Shown piece after piece: positions 22,136 through 25,766 of a stretch of DNA of 25,766 nucleotides. Under the pieces are notes generated by a model. That model made no database searches and was not told the origin of the DNA. It saw only the letters and a list, made by a program, of their open reading frames with translations. Numbering within the stretch: position 1 is the stretch's first letter; the number at the start of each line of letters is the position of its first letter. The translations under genes were made by a program, and so were the position numbers. This DNA comes from WHTI01 sp963826105 (GTDB taxonomy: Bacteria > Actinomycetota > CADDZG01 > WHSQ01), in the NCBI GenBank assembly GCA_963826105.1, contig CAWGWA010000015.1:1-25766 (forward strand), written 5' to 3'.

Positions 22136-22777
22136 ATGAGTTGGGTGACACGCTCGGGATCGCGAATCAGTGTATCGCTCGACGAGAATTGCTCGTTGAT
22201 CGTGGACGAGATTACGTTAGGGCCAGAAGTCGAGCAGCCGACTGCAGCCGCGGCACAGGTTGGCTTGGCTTCAATGAAGCCGGAACTACCTGGTAGCCCC
22301 GTGAACAATGACGTGGGCGTGATTACCAATGCTCCCAATGACTCCCAAAGAACTTGGAAGGTCTATAACGGCTGGGTTAACTCGGTCATGGAGGAATACG
22401 TCAACATCCACACGACTAGGTCTAGCGACGAAATGGGCTACGTGACCTATTTTGAAGACGGATCGATGTACAAGGTCGACAACCCACGGTACATCCATAA
22501 CCCCAATGGCGACTGCTGGGTGGATGACCCGTCGTGGTGGATTATTCAGAGGTGTGACGTCCAGATTTGGGATGAATCTCCTGCGCAGGTGCGCTTCGAA
22601 TCATGGGGAGAATTTCACAGTGGACTTCCTCCCCGGCCCGACTACACGCACCACAACATGTACAACCAGTGGGCCGGATTCTGGGCCTACGATTGCAGTC
22701 TCAGCCAAGGTAAACGCCCCTATGGATGGAACTTTATCTGCGAGGGTGGTCGCAAACTCACGGCTACGAAAAACTAG
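22136..22777 (+). CDS. Secreted-type protein of unknown function, probably the 3' part of a disrupted gene
   Basis: 213 codons. I recognise no family. It is Trp-, Tyr- and Asn-rich, with paired Cys (GDCWVDD, QRCDVQIW, AYDCSLS, FICEGG) that look suited to disulfides outside the cell. The first 30 residues are irregular. A parallel frame starting at ATG 22102 (MDEVVIGASVPNELG) reads more like protein up to about 22160, so the original reading probably moved between frames. Without the fragment upstream there is no export signal. The next gene begins 10 nt after the stop with AGGAGATAGAGG as Shine-Dalgarno, so both were likely one transcript. Confidence 0.55.
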   Translation: MSWVTRSGSRISVSLDENCSLIVDEITLGPEVEQPTAAAAQVGLASMKPELPGSPVNNDVGVITNAPNDSQRTWKVYNGWVNSVMEEYVNIHTTRSSDEMGYVTYFEDGSMYKVDNPRYIHNPNGDCWVDDPSWWIIQRCDVQIWDESPAQVRFESWGEFHSGLPPRPDYTHHNMYNQWAGFWAYDCSLSQGKRPYGWNFICEGGRKLTATKN

Positions 22778-22787
22778 GAGATAGAGG

Positions 22788-23693
22788 ATGCGGAGCGCAA
22801 TTACAGTTTGGATTTCGCGCCGGAGAAAGCCGCTCCTTGCTGCATTCTCTATTCTGCTTGTTGCCCTGCCAAGTCAGGTTAATGCTTCTGCCTCCGAGCG
22901 ACCATCGCTCGGAGGCAGAAGCATTCTTGCTGGAAGGGTGACGAGATCAGCGCGGGTTACCGTTCCGAGCAAAGCGCGAGTTTTCACCAGCCGCAGTGGG
23001 TTGACACGCCCAGTAAGCATTCAAGGCCGCGGCCGTGTTGCGGGTTTTGTTCTGGTGGAAGAATCATCGAGTGATCCGGCGGTACTCGGGGCAGTAAGGC
23101 TAGACATATGCACCGCCCGGACATGCAGCAAACGATCTGAGGATTTCGTTCTTTTCGGCGAGAATCTACACGGGTCCTCCTGATCCTGCCAGCCGGCGCC
23201 TACCGGATCTTCCTGCTGGCTGACGGGTATCCCGTGAGAGTGCGGTTGAACCTTGAGGGTCTCGATGGCAAGAAGAGGATCCGGCCCGACGACATGCCAC
23301 TGTTCCGACTTAGGGATTTGCCGGTCAGAACGAATCCGTTGGGACAGAACACACTGTATTCAGCGGGAAGCCGATCCCAACTGACGGGCAACGGTCTGTC
23401 AATAGTCGGCCTGCTCTCTCAAGGCCGCAAGGTTGTTACGCAAGCGCGCGGATTCGTGCTCATACGAAGATTATGTTCCCTCAGGGCTGCTCACTTGGGC
23501 GCCGGGGTGTCCGCAGAACCCAGAGGCACCCGAACTGACGTTAGGCGATGCCATGGGGAACTTCAGGGAAAGCTTTGTTACGCCGCAACAAGGCCCCCTC
23601 CCTGCGGGGCTTGGGGCTTGGGCGATGACTGCGGCAGAGGAAAGAATCTCCGTTGAGGCTTTCGCGTTTTGGCTCTCCTACGGAGTTGAGTAG
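22788..23693 (+). pseudogene. Secreted protein of unknown function broken by two frameshifts
   Basis: ATG with a strong Shine-Dalgarno, then a signal peptide (KPLLAAFSILLVALPSQVNASA). The first frame ends at 23183 after DFVLFGENLHG. A convincing continuation lies in another frame from about 23171 (VLLILPAGAYRIFLLADG, then LEGLDGKKRIRPDD), and near 23455 it passes back to the first frame (SYEDYVPSGLLTWAPGC to YGVE). The joined product would be about 300 aa, and the middle reads like an extracellular beta-rich carrier or adhesin-type domain; I know no family. Decay of an acquired gene or sequencing indels explain it equally well. A perfect 21-bp inverted repeat lies inside the 5' part. Confidence 0.55.
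22881..22925. repeat. Perfect 21-bp inverted repeat with a 3-nt loop
   Basis: Arms run 22881-22901 and 22905-22925 with CCA between them. The left arm begins AATGCTTCTGCCTCC; the right arm is its exact complement. It falls just after the signal peptide coding region of the broken secreted gene. Pairing stops abruptly outside the arms, and the downstream U-run is lacking, so this is not a plain terminator. Confidence 0.9.
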
Positions 23694-23833
23694 ATCGTTC
23701 AAATCACAATTGGACTACGGGCGTGGTAACGACCTCCAGGAGGATCGAGGAAGTCTCACCGACTAAGGCTGCTCCCTTCCAGCCCGGACCTTAGGGAACC
23801 CCGACTCCACAGGCGTTGTTTGAGGGGTTGACC

Positions 23834-24085
23834 CTAGATAACTAAAGCCCAAACCAATGAAACCAGAACTGCAAGCGCGCAAAGAGAAGCTCCGATTGCG
23901 GCTCGCCTTGCGTTGGCACCCTCGTTCCCTCTCGCCCACAGACCAAAAAGCAGGCCGCCCATGGCAACCGGAAGGACGAGTACCCAAGCGAATCCTGCTA
24001 CTGCAGATGCACCTAGGGACAAAACACCAATCACCAAAGATAGCGTGGATGCCATGTCCATGGATTCCTTGTCGGTGGTTTCCAT
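23834..24085 (-). CDS. Small integral membrane protein of unknown function
   Basis: 83 aa. Two or three hydrophobic segments (about 12-45, broken by GASAVAG, and 63-83) are separated by a short polar loop with WARGNEGANARR. The pattern resembles small DUF4190-type membrane proteins. It starts at an ATG after METTDKES, or possibly at MASTLSL eleven residues later. It is divergent from the island's ECF sigma gene (180-nt gap), so a role as a membrane-bound partner of that sigma is conceivable but unsupported by any motif. The 140 nt downstream of its stop contain no gene. Confidence 0.6.
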   Translation of the reverse strand: METTDKESMDMASTLSLVIGVLSLGASAVAGFAWVLVLPVAMGGLLFGLWARGNEGANARRAAIGASLCALAVLVSLVWALVI

Positions 24086-24265
24086 GGACAGACTATATAT
24101 CCGGGTTCTTGATTATCAGTCGCGAAGATGGGGCCAAGTCCTCACCCCTCGGGTCGGCCGAAGAGATAGTTGGATTTCGCAACAGCTTGTTGCAGGAGAG
24201 AGGCGTCAAAAGAGGAATCAGTCTACGGAGAGAGATTGGGGCGAGGTTAGAGGGCGGAACCCTGA

Positions 24266-24823
24266 GTGGCTAGCGCAATAGAGCGCTCCTGTGACGTTGA
24301 CCTCACGGAATTGAGTGAGGAAGACCTCCTGAGACAGGTGGAGCGGGGACAAGATGGAGCATTCGAGTACTTGTATCGGCGGTTCTATCCGCGCCTGGTT
24401 AGAGCTGTTGGCGCCGCCGCTGGCGATTCGGCGATTGCTGAGGATGTCGCGCAAGAGGCAATGCTGAGGGTGCGCGATCGACTTGAGACCTTCGACTATT
24501 CTCGTTCGTTCTGGCCTTGGCTCAAGACGGTGGCACTTCACATCGCGACGGATACTCGTAGGAAGAGCCGCCGAGAGGTTCTTGTTGAGGTCGACAAGCC
24601 AAGCAATTGCGCCGCGATTAAGAGTTGCGAGGAATCTATCGTGTTGATTCAAGCTCTAAAAGGCATCCCGCGAAGGCAACGCATCGCCATAGTGCTTCGA
24701 TACATTGAGGAGCGCGATCCACATGATGCTGCCCGCCGACTTGGCCTCTCTCGGTCGGCTTTTGATCAACTGCTCTTTAGAGCCCGGAGAAGACTGCGTG
24801 AGGGGTTATCGGAGGCGGACTGA
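24266..24823 (+). CDS. ECF-type RNA polymerase sigma factor of the island
   Basis: 185 aa from a GTG without a good Shine-Dalgarno; the true start could be some codons later. Region 2 (about 20-95) has FEYLYRRFYPRLVRAV, AIAEDVAQEAMLRVRD and SFWPWLKTVALHIATD. Region 4 (about 130-182) has RRQRIAIVLRYIE and the recognition helix segment LGLSRSAFDQLLFRARRRL. It is only distantly like the sigma factor at 18531. No coupled anti-sigma follows; the next item, 15 nt on, is the truncated cysO copy. It may drive the island's own secreted genes. It is intact, unlike its neighbours. Confidence 0.85.
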   Translation: MASAIERSCDVDLTELSEEDLLRQVERGQDGAFEYLYRRFYPRLVRAVGAAAGDSAIAEDVAQEAMLRVRDRLETFDYSRSFWPWLKTVALHIATDTRRKSRREVLVEVDKPSNCAAIKSCEESIVLIQALKGIPRRQRIAIVLRYIEERDPHDAARRLGLSRSAFDQLLFRARRRLREGLSEAD

Positions 24824-24838
24824 AAGAAGGGCGGCTGC

Positions 24839-24958
24839 GTGGCACCCGAGCTTAACTTCTACCTCGACAGGGAGGACGTGCGCTTCCTGAAGAACCTCGA
24901 CACCGAGGTCCCCGAAGGAGCCAAGGTCTCGATCATCCCGGCAGTCGCCGGAGGCTGA
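24839..24958 (+). pseudogene. Truncated CysO-like gene: C-terminal 34 residues after a foreign 5-codon start
   Basis: 39 codons from GTG: five unrelated residues, then NFYLDREDVRFLKNL through IIPAVAGG, matching the last 34 residues of the CysO-like protein in 31 places. The N-terminal beta-grasp half is absent, so it cannot fold as a sulfur carrier. Most base changes relative to the intact copy are silent, so the sequence was under coding selection in its former context. It is followed after 15 nt by mocA. Confidence 0.7.
24854..24958 (+). repeat. Right copy of the 105-bp direct repeat
   Basis: Begins at AACTTCTACCTCGAC and ends at a TGA stop; 91 of 105 bases equal the copy at 21501-21605. 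It marks the right edge of the lower-GC segment, and ordinary high-GC sequence resumes immediately after it. Confidence 0.85.
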
Positions 24959-24973
24959 CCCTAGACTCGGATC

Positions 24974-25567
24974 GTGAGCGAGCCGTCTGCCTCCAAGATC
25001 TCAGCCGTCATCCTGGCGGCAGGTTCGTCGGAGCGATTCGGCGAGCCCAAGCAGCTGCTGGTCGTCGACGGTAAGCCGCTGCTCCAGCACGTGGTCGACG
25101 TCGTCGCGTCCTGCGGCTTCGGGGAGATCGTCGTGGTCCTGGGCCACGCCGCCGGCGAGATCGAAGCTGCTCTCGCCCTTCCGGAAGGAGCCCGGGTCGT
25201 GGTCAACCCGGAGTACGCCGAGGGCCAGTCGACCTCGCTGCGCCTGGGCCTCGCGAGCGTCGCTCCCGACGCGGGTGCTGCCGCGGTGTTCCTCGGCGAC
25301 CAGCCCCGCCTCTCTGCCACCGCGATCCAGCAGGTCATCGACGTGTTCCGGTCGTCGGGTGCGCATGTGGCTCGGGCGGTCTACCGCGGCACCCCCGGGC
25401 ACCCGGTGATCGTTGCCCGGGAGTCGTTCGGCGCCTTCGGCGACATCGGCGGCGACGTGGGGGCCAGGGTCGTGCTCGATACCTCGCCGGATGTCGTGGA
25501 GGTCGCCCTCGATATGGAGCCACCGCTCGATATCGACAACCCCGCCGATCTCGACCGTCTGGAGTGA
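24974..25567 (+). CDS. mocA: MobA/MocA-like nucleotidyltransferase (molybdopterin cytidylyltransferase type)
   Basis: 197 aa with a Rossmann-like NTP transferase fold. LAAGSSERFGEPKQLL is the nucleotide-binding loop, GDQPRL the metal-binding Asp segment, and TPGHPVI, GGDVGAR and the closing DIDNPADL are typical of MocA. The family attaches CMP to molybdopterin for xanthine-dehydrogenase-type enzymes; the related MobA uses GTP, and PQQ- or CO-dehydrogenase relatives also exist. GTG start 15 nt after the truncated cysO copy, without a strong Shine-Dalgarno. Convergent with moaE. Specificity for CTP is inferred. Confidence 0.85.
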   Translation: MSEPSASKISAVILAAGSSERFGEPKQLLVVDGKPLLQHVVDVVASCGFGEIVVVLGHAAGEIEAALALPEGARVVVNPEYAEGQSTSLRLGLASVAPDAGAAAVFLGDQPRLSATAIQQVIDVFRSSGAHVARAVYRGTPGHPVIVARESFGAFGDIGGDVGARVVLDTSPDVVEVALDMEPPLDIDNPADLDRLE

Positions 25568-25623
25568 CGCGACATTTCCATGTGAGTCGGACCAGAGCCG
25601 ACTGACGTGGATAAGAACGCGCG

Positions 25624-25766
25624 TTAGGGCGTGGCTCCTACCCAAGCAGAGCCGTCGCCGTAGACCTCGGACTTCCAGATCGGGACGGTCGCTTTGATCT
25701 CGTCGATCAGGAAGTGGGCGGCGTCCATAGCGTCGCCGCGGTGGGCGGCGGCGCAGGCGATCGCCA
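25624..25766 (-). CDS. moaE: Molybdopterin synthase catalytic subunit MoaE (partial, C-terminal part)
   Basis: The final 46 codons of a gene that continues past the right edge. AIACAAAHRGDAMDAAHFL and IDEIKATVPIWKSEVY, followed by GSAWVG, are the characteristic C-terminal segments of MoaE. It contains the Lys residues that contact the MoaD thiocarboxylate in the family. MoaE inserts two sulfurs into precursor Z to make molybdopterin. A bona fide MoaD is not visible in the window; the nearby sulfur carrier is CysO-like. Confidence 0.9.
   Translation of the reverse strand, partial: AIACAAAHRGDAMDAAHFLIDEIKATVPIWKSEVYGDGSAWVGATP

Larger units (their letters stand above)
21606..24838. mobile_element. 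Putative accessory island or inserted segment between two cysO 3' ends
   Basis: About 3.2 kb of visibly lower-GC, looser sequence with broken genes lies between the intact cysO-like gene and a second copy of its last 105 bases, whereas both flanks are compact high-GC chromosome. It holds secreted proteins of unknown function, a small membrane protein and an ECF sigma factor. No integrase, transposase or terminal inverted repeat is visible, so the mechanism is open: a decayed integrative element using the gene end as its target, or recombination between related loci. The first 239 nt (21606-21844) hold no recognisable gene or RNA. Confidence 0.5.

Noticed and set aside
22881..22925. Inverted repeat as end of an insertion sequence
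   Set aside because: The arms are adjacent with only three bases between, and no transposase or target duplication is present.
23763..23800. Terminator-like fold after the island membrane protein (CTAA, GGCTG / CAGCC, TTAG)
   Set aside because: The stem has a six-base bulge and no T-tract on either strand, so it was not annotated.
24839..24958. Functional miniature sulfur carrier
   Set aside because: The N-terminal half of the beta-grasp fold, including the strands that form the sheet, is missing; a truncated copy explains it better.
1..25766. CRISPR arrays, tRNA or rRNA genes
   Set aside because: No regularly spaced repeats and no cloverleaf or rRNA-like sequence were noticed on reading either strand.

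Overview
The window looks like chromosomal DNA from a high-GC actinobacterium, probably an uncultured Actinomycetota lineage. The reasons are the GC-rich third positions, the frequent GTG and TTG starts, the very tight packing (gaps of 3-10 nt, GTGA/ATGA overlaps), the split LigD-type end-joining genes, and a sulfur carrier protein that closely resembles mycobacterial CysO. I see no rRNA, tRNA, transposase, integrase or CRISPR array.

Layout. 1-2975: a LigD polymerase-domain protein (minus), then an aldehyde dehydrogenase with a small HExxH protein (plus). 3004-8942: envelope and surface genes (RTX/M23-like secreted protein, L,D-transpeptidase, GlsB-type and single-span membrane proteins) together with a possible 2-oxoglutarate oxygenase and a metallophosphatase with an extra helical domain. 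8996-9454: a dCMP-deaminase-like enzyme. 9458-16238: one minus-strand operon reading acs, aquaporin, LigD polymerase, DUF72, LigD phosphoesterase-ligase, methyltransferase. The LigD polymerase gene in it appears to start at a CTG that overlaps the aquaporin stop. 16331-18429: fdhD, a NarL/LuxR-type regulator with a degenerate receiver, and mogA. 18531-19807: an ECF sigma factor coupled to a putative membrane regulator.

19818-21605 is the most interesting region. A promoter, a SAM-I riboswitch and a hairpin that can hide the Shine-Dalgarno sequence precede a threonine-synthase-like PLP enzyme, which overlaps a CysO-like sulfur carrier ending in Gly-Gly. Methionine-type control of this pair suggests that the enzyme makes homocysteine from O-phosphohomoserine using a protein thiocarboxylate, rather than making threonine.

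21606-24838 is an accessory stretch with visibly lower GC. It holds secreted proteins of unknown function broken across reading frames, a perfect 21-bp inverted repeat, a small membrane protein and an ECF sigma factor. It is bracketed by the intact 3' end of the cysO-like gene and a second, 87% identical copy of that 3' end, so it looks like an insertion or recombination event at that gene. After it the window returns to ordinary high-GC sequence with mocA and the end of moaE. With fdhD and mogA upstream, these point to molybdenum-cofactor metabolism.
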